Below, piece after piece: positions 7,086 to 14,872 of a DNA stretch of 40,389 bases. Below the pieces are notes generated by a model that searched no databases, was not told where the DNA came from, and worked only from the letters and a program-made list of their open reading frames with translations. Within the stretch, counting starts at the first letter, position 1, and each line of letters begins with the position of its first letter. The position numbers and the translations under genes were made by a program. This stretch comes from Streptomyces sp. BR123 (GTDB taxonomy: Bacteria > Actinomycetota > Actinomycetes > Streptomycetales > Streptomycetaceae), in NCBI RefSeq assembly GCF_013401435.1, contig NZ_JACBGN010000034.1, positions 1-40,389 of the forward strand. Reading direction: 5' to 3'.

Positions 7086-9017
7086 ATGGACATGACACAC
7101 CTGGCCCCCGAGGTAGTCGGTGAGCCCGGTACATCGCACGGCCGCCCCGGTGCCGCCTCCGGCACCGGGCCCACGACCGGCAAGGCAGTCGAGTCAGGCG
7201 CGAAACCCCGCCGCGGGTGGGTGTCCCGGCGCTGGGGGCACGCCACCGCCGAGGTCGCCGTCAGTCTGGCGGTCGCCCTCGGTTTCATGCTGCTGAGCCG
7301 TTACGTCAGCGTCAACCCCCTGGTCCGCCTCGGCCAGGTCAGCGCCCTGGCGGCCCTCCAGAAGTACGCGGCCCTCGTCGGCCTCCCGCTGCTCGCGCTG
7401 CTGCTGTACACCGCCTACCGGGGCACGGCCCGCCGCCACGGGGTCGTCAAGCGCCTGGTCTGTGCGGCCCTGGCGGGCCTGGCCACCGGCGTGATCGCGG
7501 GCGGTGTGGTCGTCGCCCTGCGCGGCACGCCGCACCCGCTCGGCGGCCAGGAGGGCGACCCGGGCGTCCTGATCGACATGGCCAACTCGTTCCTGCACCA
7601 CGAGGGGATGTCGGGCATCTACCCGCCCGCCTTCCCGGCCCTGATGGCCCTCTGGGCGAAGATCCGTTACAACGGCCGCGGCGAGACCGGCTTCGCCCTG
7701 CACGACCTGCAGATCTTCTTCACCGCCGTGGCCGGCCCGATGGCGTACTGCTCCTGGCGGCTGCTGCTGCGGCCCTTCTGGGCGATGCTGATCGCCGTCC
7801 CCGCCGCCATCCTCTTCCTCGACCCGATCCGGCCGTACAGCCACGTCGTCATGATCCTGCTGCTGCCGCTGCTCGGCTACTGGCTGCGCCACATGCGCCG
7901 GGCCGGCCGGCTCCCCCAGCGGAAGCTGCTGCTGCGCGGCGCCGCCGCCGGCGTGATCTTCGGCGCGCTGTTCCTCTGGTACTCCGGCTGGTACATCTGG
8001 GCCGCTCCCGGCGCGGCCGTGCTCGCGCTGTTCCTGTTCCCCTGGTACAAGGGCGCGGACGTCAGGAAACGGGCCGGCCTGTTCATAGGGACCACGATCC
8101 TGACGGCCGGCATCGTCGGCGCCCCGCTGCTGTACCAGATGGTCCGGCTGGGCGCGCAGAACCCCGACCGCTATGCCTTCCTGTCCGTCTACGCGGATCC
8201 GGGCTACGTCCTCGGCTGGGTATCGGACCGGTCCGGGACCCTGAACTACCAGACCTGGCCGGTGGCCGGCGAGATGGCGGGCCAGAGCGGCTTCGCCCTG
8301 CTCCTGTTGTTCGGGGTGGGCCTCGGCCTGGGCCTGGGCCTGCGCCACGTCATGGTCCGCACCGCGGGGGCCGTCCTGGCGGGCGCCTGGTTCGCCCGCT
8401 TCTGGTTCGCCTCGAACATGGCCCAGGACAAGGCCGTACAGCTCTACCCGCGCACCACCTGGATCATCATGTACTGCCTGATGATCCTGGCCGTTTTCGG
8501 CTTGATGTCGGCGGTGCACCGCGGCTCCGGGTGGATCGAGCGCACCCTGCGCGCGGCCCGGGCCGGTGCCGTCGGCGGCGCGGGGGCCGGGCGGGTCATC
8601 CCACGGCGCGTGGTGCGCCAGCTCGCCGCCGGCATGGTGTGCGTGCTCGCCCTGTTCGGCGCCATGGGGTCGTCCTGGTCGGTCAACCGGTACATGCCCT
8701 CGTCCGACGTCGACTCGATGGGCATCGACGCGTACCGTGCCCACACCATCAAGACGCGGGACGGCCGCTGCCCGCGGTTCTCGCCCGTCAAGCAGTGCGA
8801 CGAGATCGAGAAGGACGACTGGAAGCCCGGTCCGATCGAGGACTTCATCTGGTGCGCGGGCATCGTCGCCGAGGACTGGCCCTCGGTCTGCGGGCTGAAG
8901 GCCCCCGGCAAGGTGCGCTCCAGGGTGGACATCGAGCGGGACCGGCAGGCGGAGTTCGAGAGGCAGAAGAACAAGGCCGAGCAGAACAAGGCCGAGCAGA
9001 ACAAGACGAAGCCATAG
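7086..9017 (+). CDS. AftA-like GT-C membrane glycosyltransferase
   Basis: A 643-residue polytopic protein. After about 50 disordered N-terminal residues come roughly 12 membrane segments. The first large outside loop holds Asp164 and a YPP motif at 179-181. Next are PIRPYSHVVMILLLPLLGYW (near 240-260) and GAAAGVIFGALFLWYSGWY. By eye this order resembles the N-terminal half of mycobacterial AftA, a decaprenyl-phosphoryl-arabinose-dependent arabinofuranosyltransferase. The C-terminal AftA domain is absent. Instead there is a short probably extracytoplasmic region with four cysteines (562, 571, 590, 602) and a charged tail of NKAEQ repeats. It would use a polyprenyl-phosphate sugar at the outer face, fitting the upstream DPMS-like gene. 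Start could also be ATG 7092. Confidence 0.7.
   Translation: MDMTHLAPEVVGEPGTSHGRPGAASGTGPTTGKAVESGAKPRRGWVSRRWGHATAEVAVSLAVALGFMLLSRYVSVNPLVRLGQVSALAALQKYAALVGLPLLALLLYTAYRGTARRHGVVKRLVCAALAGLATGVIAGGVVVALRGTPHPLGGQEGDPGVLIDMANSFLHHEGMSGIYPPAFPALMALWAKIRYNGRGETGFALHDLQIFFTAVAGPMAYCSWRLLLRPFWAMLIAVPAAILFLDPIRPYSHVVMILLLPLLGYWLRHMRRAGRLPQRKLLLRGAAAGVIFGALFLWYSGWYIWAAPGAAVLALFLFPWYKGADVRKRAGLFIGTTILTAGIVGAPLLYQMVRLGAQNPDRYAFLSVYADPGYVLGWVSDRSGTLNYQTWPVAGEMAGQSGFALLLLFGVGLGLGLGLRHVMVRTAGAVLAGAWFARFWFASNMAQDKAVQLYPRTTWIIMYCLMILAVFGLMSAVHRGSGWIERTLRAARAGAVGGAGAGRVIPRRVVRQLAAGMVCVLALFGAMGSSWSVNRYMPSSDVDSMGIDAYRAHTIKTRDGRCPRFSPVKQCDEIEKDDWKPGPIEDFIWCAGIVAEDWPSVCGLKAPGKVRSRVDIERDRQAEFERQKNKAEQNKAEQNKTKP
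8970..9005 (+). repeat. 15-base in-frame repeat at end of GT-C gene
   Basis: The unit aacaaggccgagcag occurs twice in perfect tandem (8970-8984 and 8985-8999) and a third partial copy begins at 9000. It encodes the charged NKAEQ tail just before the stop at 9015-9017. Confidence 0.85.
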
Positions 9018-9127
9018 GGGAGCCGTCCCACTCTGCCGGCCGGGCTGTCAGTACCCGTCAGTAGCATTCGCCCCGACAGGTGTCGGATCACCGGGGCGGC
9101 CAGGGCCGCGGGGCGGGGAAGGCGGAC

Positions 9128-9538
9128 GTGGAACCGAATCATGTGCGGGGGACCGCCCTGGCGGTCCCCGGCATCCGGGGCATACGCGCCCACCGGGTGC
9201 GCACGGCGGCCGCCCTGACCGCGGCCACGGCTTCCTCGTCTTCCTCGTCGACAAGCGCGGACGATCCGGCGCGGTCGAAGGCCGCCACCGTCAACGGCAG
9301 GGCGGACCGGCCTGGCGACAGGCTCACGAAGTCCGAGCTGCCGGTCGACGGCGCCCCCGTCGCGACGGTGCCGGCACCGCCCGCACGGCGCAGACCGTGC
9401 CGCCCCTCGGCAGCCACCGGGTCGAGGCCAGGGCCACGGCCGTCGGCGGCACCACGTCGGCCACGCTCCCGGTCGGCGTCATCGCGGAGGGCCGGCGGGC
9501 GAGTTCCGCCTCCGGGGGCCCCGAAAGCCCCGGCGTAG
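9128..9538 (+). pseudogene. Possible frameshifted remnant of a small exported protein
   Basis: This 628-base stretch between the GT-C gene and the 407-residue protein holds no intact recognisable gene. A GTG at 9128 has a good Shine-Dalgarno (GGGGAAGG at 9115-9122). It opens a frame with strong third-position G/C up to about 9370, encoding a basic segment, an Ala/Thr-rich stretch and a Ser run. Codon bias then switches to the +2 frame (GTARTAQTVPPLGSHRVEA and onward). The original frame degenerates into Arg/Pro-rich sequence and stops at 9538. The second frame runs open straight into the 9646 gene. One indel near 9365-9380 would explain this. No homologue is recognised; it may simply be non-coding G+C-rich DNA. 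Confidence 0.3.
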
Positions 9539-9645
9539 GGCATGACCGCGGCCCACCCGGAGGCCGACTCCTGCACCAACGGAACCCCGTCGGCGGGGCC
9601 TCCCGGCAACGGGGCGGCCCCGCCGTGCTGCGCAAGGACGTACAC

Positions 9646-10869
9646 ATGGGCGACAACAGCAACAGCAACAGCAACGGCAACGGCAACGGCAACGGCAAGG
9701 ACGACAGGGCGGGCGTCTCCGACGAGGAGTGGGCCCGGTTCCTGGAGCAGGCCGAGGCGGGCATGGCCACCGCGCCCAAGGAACCCTCCGCCCGGGCCCG
9801 CGAGGTCACGGCCCGGCTGCGCCGCGAGGAGGAGCAGCGGGCCAAGGCGTCGAAGAAGAGGGGCAGGAAGGGCGGGGCCCGGCCCGGGGACCCGCCCGGC
9901 TGGCGCACCGGCCCGGCCTGGCAGGAGCTCCAGGCCCGGGGGAGGGGCCGGCGGCGCCTCAAGGCGGGGCTGGCCATCGCGGCCATCGCCGCCCTCGCGC
10001 TGGTCGCCCTGCGGCCGGAGCTCGTCATCGACCGCCTCACCGGCAAGGCCGCACAGCGAGAGGCGGAGGCGGCCCGGGGGCCGCTGCCCGCCGAGACGGT
10101 CCGCCCCGGCGCCGCGCCGACCGAGACCCTCCCCGACCGGCCGACGCTGCGGGAGCCCTTCCGGGGTTCCCCGGCCGTGCAGTGGGCCGACGGGGCCGCC
10201 GGCATCGAGGTGCCGGAGGCGCGGGCTCTGAACGGGGTGTCGAAGGAGTACGTCGCCGAGGGCTTGGCCCGCACCAAGCGGTTCCTGGTCGCGGCCAACC
10301 TCGATCCGGCGACCCTGCGGGGCGAGCGGCCCCAGCCGGCGCTGGACCTGATCGACCCGGCCCAGGACGAGCTCGTCGCCCTGGTGGAGCGGTCGCTGGC
10401 GAAGCCGGACCGGGACAGCGACCCGCTGAACCTGTTCACCCGGTTCAAGGCCGCCGAGATACGGCCCGCCGGGGACGCGGTGAAGGTCCGCGGCCGGATG
10501 GAGCTGGAGCCCGGAGACGGGCCGGGCCTCGTGGACGTGGTCGTCGACTACACCTTCGTGTACCCGGTGGTCGAGGCGCGGGCGGGCGCGGAGGAGGTCA
10601 CGCGTTCGATCGTCCGCAGGCAGATGGAATTCACCATCGCCGACCCGGTGCGCTGGCGGGTCAAGCCCGGAACGCTGCAGCTCGGGCCGTACGCGACCGA
10701 CACGGCGAACACCTCGTGCGACCGGTGGGACGGGTACCTGCACCCCGAGTTCTCCGGGCGGCCGGCCACCGGCCCCACCCCGTCCGGGACCCCGCAGGAC
10801 CCGTACGACCGCAGCAAGGACGTACGGAGCGGCCGGGGGGAGGGCTGCACCGTGGCCTCACGGCTCTGA
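9646..10869 (+). CDS. Single-pass membrane protein, unknown function
   Basis: A 407-residue protein I cannot assign. It starts with an Asn-Ser/Asn-Gly repeat (residues 4-17). A conserved-looking VSDEEWARFLEQAEAG follows at 24-39, then a strongly basic linker rich in Lys and Arg (about 50-105) and one membrane helix at about 105-122. The remaining 285 residues should lie outside the membrane. That part contains an extended alpha/beta-looking region and the TFVYPVVEA and RWRVKPGTLQLGPY segments. ATG 9646 is preceded by AAGGA (9634-9638) at a 7-base spacing. The frame is open upstream of this ATG. It stands between the glycan operon and the S10 operon and ends at a hairpin, so it may be a separate unit. 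Confidence 0.75.
   Translation: MGDNSNSNSNGNGNGNGKDDRAGVSDEEWARFLEQAEAGMATAPKEPSARAREVTARLRREEEQRAKASKKRGRKGGARPGDPPGWRTGPAWQELQARGRGRRRLKAGLAIAAIAALALVALRPELVIDRLTGKAAQREAEAARGPLPAETVRPGAAPTETLPDRPTLREPFRGSPAVQWADGAAGIEVPEARALNGVSKEYVAEGLARTKRFLVAANLDPATLRGERPQPALDLIDPAQDELVALVERSLAKPDRDSDPLNLFTRFKAAEIRPAGDAVKVRGRMELEPGDGPGLVDVVVDYTFVYPVVEARAGAEEVTRSIVRRQMEFTIADPVRWRVKPGTLQLGPYATDTANTSCDRWDGYLHPEFSGRPATGPTPSGTPQDPYDRSKDVRSGRGEGCTVASRL
9655..9696 (+). repeat. Hexanucleotide microsatellite, start of 407-residue gene
   Basis: Three aacagc units followed by four aacggc units form seven tandem hexamers inside the coding sequence, giving (Asn-Ser)3(Asn-Gly)4. Length changes would keep the frame. 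Confidence 0.9.
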
Positions 10870-10903
10870 CCGGCCCGCTCACGCAGCCGCGCGGCCCGGG
10901 GGA

Positions 10904-10927
10904 GCGCCCGGGACCCGTCCCGGGCGC
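10904..10927 (+). terminator. Hairpin after 407-residue membrane protein gene
   Basis: GCGCCCGGGAC (10904-10914) can pair with GTCCCGGGCGC (10917-10927); the tightest pairs must open to form a loop. It lies 35 bases after the stop and just upstream of the S10 promoter. Confidence 0.65.
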
Positions 10928-10944
10928 CGGCCGCGTGGCGCGGT

Positions 10945-10972
10945 TTGACCGCTCACCGGGGAGGGGTATTCT
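10945..10972 (+). promoter_or_regulatory. S10 operon promoter
   Basis: A -35 TTGACC (10945-10950) and a -10 TATTCT (10967-10972) are separated by 16 bases, close to the HrdB (sigma-70-like) consensus. Transcription would start near 10979, about 387 bases before rpsJ. Confidence 0.65.
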
Positions 10973-10978
10973 CTTCCG

Positions 10979-11365
10979 CCCGATTGGCCAGGTACACGCC
11001 TCGTATGGCAGACTACTCAAGTTGCTCGGCTGAGTGTCGATGCTGCGCGCCTCCCGCCGGGAGGACCGGAAGCGAGTCCCACAGTACTCGTCGCCTTTAT
11101 CTGCCTCTCGGGGCAGCAATGGGGCGGACGTACGGGAATCTTCCGGGAAGCGTCAGCACGGTGCCGGCCAGGCGCTCGGTGGGTGTTTCTCCCCCGAAAC
11201 GCGGTCCAGGGACCGCACCCCCTGAACAAGGGAATTTCCGTATGGGAATTTTCTGAGAGGGAGTGCGACACGCCCGACCGCGTGGGTCGGAGAGAAGCGG
11301 TGGAGGGATCCACAGCCGGCCGAGGGCCAGAGCGTTTCCACAAGAGACAGGACTACGGAGTAGCC
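10979..11365 (+). other. Long S10 operon leader
   Basis: This non-coding leader of about 390 bases holds several small inverted repeats. CCTCC/GGAGG arms lie near 11046-11063. GCGGTC (11201-11206) pairs with GACCGC (11211-11216) around CAGG. CCGACC (11274-11279) pairs with GGTCGG (11285-11290). A direct repeat GGGAATTT occurs at 11230-11237 and 11244-11251. The rpsJ ribosome binding site ACGGAG (11355-11360) closes the leader. The length suggests post-initiation control, for example by L4 as in Escherichia coli, but I recognise no known leader motif. Confidence 0.5.
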
Positions 11366-11674
11366 ATGGCGGGACAGAAGATCCGCATCCGGCTCAAGGC
11401 CTACGACCACGAGGTCATCGACTCCTCGGCGAAGAAGATCGTCGAGACGGTGACCCGCACTGGTGCGTCGGTCGCGGGCCCGGTGCCGCTGCCCACTGAG
11501 AAGAACGTGTACTGCGTCATCAAGTCGCCGCACAAGTACAAGGACTCGCGCGAGCACTTCGAGATGCGCACGCACAAGCGCCTGATCGACATCCTCGACC
11601 CGACGCCCAAGACCGTTGACTCGCTGATGCGCCTGGACCTTCCGGCCGGCGTCGACATCGAGATCAAGCTCTGA
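11366..11674 (+). CDS. rpsJ: 30S ribosomal protein S10 (NusE)
   Basis: 102 residues, full length. It has the S10 pattern [29 protein letters not shown] split over residues 6-34, the [19 protein letters not shown] loop that reaches into the 30S head, and [16 protein letters not shown]10 also acts as NusE in antitermination complexes with NusB and NusG. ATG 11366 sits 5 bases after ACGGAG; the frame is open upstream but without similarity. It is the first gene of the S10 operon, behind a long leader. Confidence 0.98.
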   Translation: MAGQKIRIRLKAYDHEVIDSSAKKIVETVTRTGASVAGPVPLPTEKNVYCVIKSPHKYKDSREHFEMRTHKRLIDILDPTPKTVDSLMRLDLPAGVDIEIKL

Positions 11675-11688
11675 GAGGCGTCGAGAAG

Positions 11689-12333
11689 ATGGCAAAGCAG
11701 ATCAAGGGCGTCCTGGGCGAGAAGCTCGGCATGACCCAGGTCTGGGACGAGAACAACCGTGTCGTCCCGGTCACCGTCGTCAAGGCCGGTCCCTGCGTCG
11801 TCACCCAGGTCCGTACCAACGACACCGACGGCTACGAGTCGGTCCAGATCGCCTTCGGCGAGATCGACCCGCGCAAGGTGAACAAGCCCCTCAAGGGCCA
11901 CTTCGCCAAGGCCGACGTCACCCCCCGCCGCCACCTGGTGGAGCTCCGCACCTCCGACGCCGCCGAGTACACGCTCGGCCAGGAGATCACCGCGGCCGTG
12001 TTCGAGTCCGGCGTCAAGGTTGACGTCACGGGCAACAGCAAGGGCAAGGGCTTCGCCGGTGTCATGAAGCGCCACAACTTCCGGGGCCTCGGCGCCGGTC
12101 ACGGTGTGCAGCGCAAGCACCGCTCCCCCGGTTCGATCGGTGGCTGCGCCACCCCTGGGCGCGTCTTCAAGGGCGTGCGCATGGCTGGTCGTATGGGCAA
12201 CGAGCGCGTCACCACCCAGAACCTGACCATCCACGCGGTGGACGCGGAGAAGGGTCTGCTCCTCATCAAGGGTGCGGTCCCCGGTCCGAACGGCGGCCTC
12301 GTCCTGGTCCGTACCGCGGCCAAGGGGGCTTGA
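11689..12333 (+). CDS. rplC: 50S ribosomal protein L3
   Basis: 214 residues. L3 is one of the early assembly proteins of the 50S subunit and reaches toward the peptidyl-transferase centre. The N-terminus [18 protein letters not shown] and the loop [16 protein letters not shown] near residues 141-156 are diagnostic. It follows rpsJ by 14 bases with GAGAGG as the binding site. Confidence 0.98.
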   Translation: MAKQIKGVLGEKLGMTQVWDENNRVVPVTVVKAGPCVVTQVRTNDTDGYESVQIAFGEIDPRKVNKPLKGHFAKADVTPRRHLVELRTSDAAEYTLGQEITAAVFESGVKVDVTGNSKGKGFAGVMKRHNFRGLGAGHGVQRKHRSPGSIGGCATPGRVFKGVRMAGRMGNERVTTQNLTIHAVDAEKGLLLIKGAVPGPNGGLVLVRTAAKGA

Positions 12334-12338
12334 GGTTA

Positions 12339-12989
12339 ATGAGCACCATTGACATCCTTTCGCCGGCAGGCGACAAGGCCGGTACCGTCGAGCTCCCCGC
12401 GGAGATCTTCGACGCGAAGACCAGCGTTCCGCTGATCCACCAGGTCGTCGTCGCGCAGCTGGCAGCGGCCCGTCAGGGCACGCACAAGACCAAGACCCGT
12501 GGCGAAGTCCGTGGTGGTGGCAAGAAGCCTTACCGCCAGAAGGGCACCGGCCGCGCCCGTCAGGGTTCGACCCGCGCTCCGCAGTTCGCCGGCGGTGGCG
12601 TCGTCCACGGCCCCGTGCCGCGTGACTACTCGCAGCGGACCCCGAAGAAGATGAAGGCCGCCGCCCTCCGCGGTGCCCTCTCGGACCGTGCGCGTCACTC
12701 CCGCATCCACGTCGTCACCGGCGTGGTCGAGGGTGCCGTCTCCACGAAGGCCGCCAAGACGCTGTTCGGCAAGATCACGGAGCGCAAGAACCTGCTCCTG
12801 GTCGTCGAGCGTGCCGACGAGGCCGCGTGGCTGTCCGCCCGCAACCTGCCCCAGGTGCACATCCTGGAGCCGGGCCAGCTGAACACGTACGACGTGATCG
12901 TCTCCGACGACGTGGTCTTCACCCAGGCCGCGCTGGAGTCCTTCGTGTCTGGCCCCAAGGCCGATGAGACCGAAGGGAGCGACGCCTGA
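12339..12989 (+). CDS. rplD: 50S ribosomal protein L4
   Basis: 216 residues. The long exit-tunnel loop [21 protein letters not shown] (split near residues 48-68) with the [20 protein letters not shown] motif identifies L4. In Escherichia coli L4 also represses its own operon through the S10 leader; whether that holds here is unknown, but the long leader makes it worth considering. ATG 12339 gives the MSTIDIL start; an in-frame TTG at 12330 is less likely. The stop overlaps the rplW start by one base. Confidence 0.98.
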   Translation: MSTIDILSPAGDKAGTVELPAEIFDAKTSVPLIHQVVVAQLAAARQGTHKTKTRGEVRGGGKKPYRQKGTGRARQGSTRAPQFAGGGVVHGPVPRDYSQRTPKKMKAAALRGALSDRARHSRIHVVTGVVEGAVSTKAAKTLFGKITERKNLLLVVERADEAAWLSARNLPQVHILEPGQLNTYDVIVSDDVVFTQAALESFVSGPKADETEGSDA

Positions 12990-13312
12990 TGTCCGAGGCG
13001 ACCGTTACCAGCAAGACCTTCACCGACCCGCGCGACCTGCTGATCAAGCCGGTTGTCTCGGAGAAGAGCTACGCGCTGCTGGACGAGAACAAGTACACGT
13101 TCATCGTCGCGCCCGGCGCCAACAAGACCCAGATCAAGCAGGCCGTCGAGGCGGTCTTCTCGGTCAAGGTCACCGGGGTCAACACGATCAACCGGCAGGG
13201 TAAGCGCAAGCGCACCAAGACCGGTTTCGGCAAGCGTGCTGACACGAAGCGCGCCATCGTGACCCTCGCTGAGGGCGACCGTATCGACATCTTCGGCGGC
13301 CAGGCCTCCTAA
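12989..13312 (+). CDS. rplW: 50S ribosomal protein L23
   Basis: 107 residues. L23 lies at the tunnel exit, where it docks trigger factor and SRP. The [19 protein letters not shown] segment near residue 20 and the basic [19 protein letters not shown] loop are typical. ATG shares one base with the rplD stop (TGATG), with GAAGGGAG upstream. Confidence 0.97.
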   Translation: MSEATVTSKTFTDPRDLLIKPVVSEKSYALLDENKYTFIVAPGANKTQIKQAVEAVFSVKVTGVNTINRQGKRKRTKTGFGKRADTKRAIVTLAEGDRIDIFGGQAS

Positions 13313-13352
13313 CGGAGTCCTGAGTCGTCCGGAATCGGACGAGGACTGAGAA

Positions 13353-14189
13353 ATGGGTATCCGCAAGTACAAGCCGACGACCCCGGGCCGTCGTGGCTCC
13401 AGCGTCGCCGACTTTGTCGAGATCACGCGGTCCACGCCGGAGAAGTCGCTGGTCCGCCCCCTGCACAGCAAGGGCGGCCGTAACAACACCGGTCGTGTGA
13501 CCGTTCGCCACCAGGGCGGTGGCCACAAGCGCGCCTACCGCGTGATCGACTTCCGTCGTCACGACAAGGACGGCGTGCCGGCCAAGGTCGCGCACATCGA
13601 GTACGACCCCAACCGCACCGCGCGCATCGCGCTGCTGCACTACGCCGACGGCGAGAAGCGCTACATCATCGCGCCGCGCGGTCTGCAGCAGGGCGACCGG
13701 ATTGAGAACGGCCCGACGGCCGACATCAAGCCCGGCAACAACCTGGCGCTCCGCAACATCCCGGTCGGTACGACCATCCACGCCATCGAGCTGCGTCCCG
13801 GCGGCGGTGCGAAGTTCGCCCGCTCCGCGGGTGCCTCCGTGCAGCTGCTGGCGAAGGAGGGCGTGATGGCCCACCTTCGTATGCCGTCCGGTGAGATCCG
13901 TCTCGTCGACGCGCGCTGCCGCGCCACCGTCGGCGAGGTCGGCAACGCCGAGCAGTCGAACATCAACTGGGGCAAGGCCGGCCGCATGCGCTGGAAGGGC
14001 GTCCGCCCGACCGTCCGCGGTGTCGCGATGAACCCGGTTGACCACCCGCACGGTGGTGGTGAGGGCAAGACCTCCGGTGGTCGCCACCCGGTCTCCCCGT
14101 GGGGTCAGAAGGAGGGTCGTACTCGTTCGCCGAAGAAGGCTTCGAACAAGTACATCGTCCGCCGCCGCAAGACGAACAAGAAGCGCTAG
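13353..14189 (+). CDS. rplB: 50S ribosomal protein L2
   Basis: 278 residues. L2 is needed for subunit joining and peptidyl transfer. The conserved C-terminal [13 protein letters not shown] loop carries the His long linked to peptidyl-transferase activity, followed by [15 protein letters not shown]. The binding site GAGGA (13341-13345) partly overlaps the 3-prime arm of a small hairpin, TCGTCC (13325-13330) with GGACGA (13337-13342), in the 40-base gap after rplW. That arrangement could tune initiation. Confidence 0.98.
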   Translation: MGIRKYKPTTPGRRGSSVADFVEITRSTPEKSLVRPLHSKGGRNNTGRVTVRHQGGGHKRAYRVIDFRRHDKDGVPAKVAHIEYDPNRTARIALLHYADGEKRYIIAPRGLQQGDRIENGPTADIKPGNNLALRNIPVGTTIHAIELRPGGGAKFARSAGASVQLLAKEGVMAHLRMPSGEIRLVDARCRATVGEVGNAEQSNINWGKAGRMRWKGVRPTVRGVAMNPVDHPHGGGEGKTSGGRHPVSPWGQKEGRTRSPKKASNKYIVRRRKTNKKR

Positions 14190-14201
14190 GAGCGGGTTTA
14201 G

Positions 14202-14483
14202 ATGCCGCGCAGTCTCAAGAAGGGACCCTTCGTTGACGGCCACCTCGTGAAGAAGGTGGACGCCCAGAACGAAGCCGGTACCAAGAACGTCATCAAGACC
14301 TGGTCCCGTCGCTCGATGATCATCCCCAGCATGCTGGGTCACACGATCGCGGTGCACAACGGCAAGACCCACGTCCCGGTGTTCGTCACCGAGTCCATGG
14401 TCGGCCACAAGCTCGGCGAGTTCTCGCCGACTCGCACCTTCCGCGGCCACGTCAAGGACGACCGGAAGTCGAAGCGCCGCTAA
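14202..14483 (+). CDS. rpsS: 30S ribosomal protein S19
   Basis: 93 residues with the family pattern [35 protein letters not shown] and the [14 protein letters not shown] segment. It binds 16S rRNA in the 30S head with S13. AGGAG starting at 14188 overlaps the rplB stop and serves the ATG at 14202. Confidence 0.98.
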   Translation: MPRSLKKGPFVDGHLVKKVDAQNEAGTKNVIKTWSRRSMIIPSMLGHTIAVHNGKTHVPVFVTESMVGHKLGEFSPTRTFRGHVKDDRKSKRR

Positions 14484-14524
14484 AGCGGGGTGGAACGACT
14501 ATGACTTACACCGAAGGGACAACC

Positions 14525-14872
14525 ATGGAAGCCAGGGCCCAGGCGCGGTACATCCGCGTCACGCCCATGAAGGCCCGCCGCGTGGTGGACCTCATCCGTG
14601 GCATGGACGCCACGGAGGCTCAGGCGGTCCTGCGTTTCGCTCCGCAGGCCGCGACCGTGCCGGTGGGCAAGGTGCTTGACAGCGCCATCGCCAACGCCGC
14701 GCACAACTACAACCACACGGACGCCTCCTCGCTGTTCATCAGCGAGGCGTTCGTTGACGAAGGCCCGACCCTGAAGCGGTTCCGTCCGCGCGCCCAGGGC
14801 CGTGCCTACCGGATCCGCAAGCGGACCAGCCACATCACCGTGGTCGTCAGCAGCAAGGAAGGTTCCCGGTAA
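14525..14872 (+). CDS. rplV: 50S ribosomal protein L22
   Basis: 115 residues. L22 lines the exit tunnel with an extended hairpin; [20 protein letters not shown] near the C-terminus is that loop. ATG 14525 is chosen for its AAGGGA binding site (14514-14519, 5-base spacing) and because [22 protein letters not shown] is the family N-terminus. An in-frame ATG at 14501 would add eight residues (MTYTEGTT) and is also preceded by a G-rich site. The stop overlaps rpsC as TAATG. Confidence 0.95.
   Translation: MEARAQARYIRVTPMKARRVVDLIRGMDATEAQAVLRFAPQAATVPVGKVLDSAIANAAHNYNHTDASSLFISEAFVDEGPTLKRFRPRAQGRAYRIRKRTSHITVVVSSKEGSR

Noticed and set aside
5665..7134. 489-residue minus-strand open frame opposite DUF2304 and GT2
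   Set aside because: Shadow of the plus-strand genes; no motif and no start signal.
9033..9067. Promoter with TAGCAT (9062-9067)
   Set aside because: The nearest -35-like CTGTCA is only 11 bases away, so spacing is wrong.
9542..9645. ATG 9542 as an upstream small gene
   Set aside because: The frame runs into Thr/Ala repeats that are a shifted reading of the Asn-Ser/Asn-Gly microsatellite, and no binding site precedes it.
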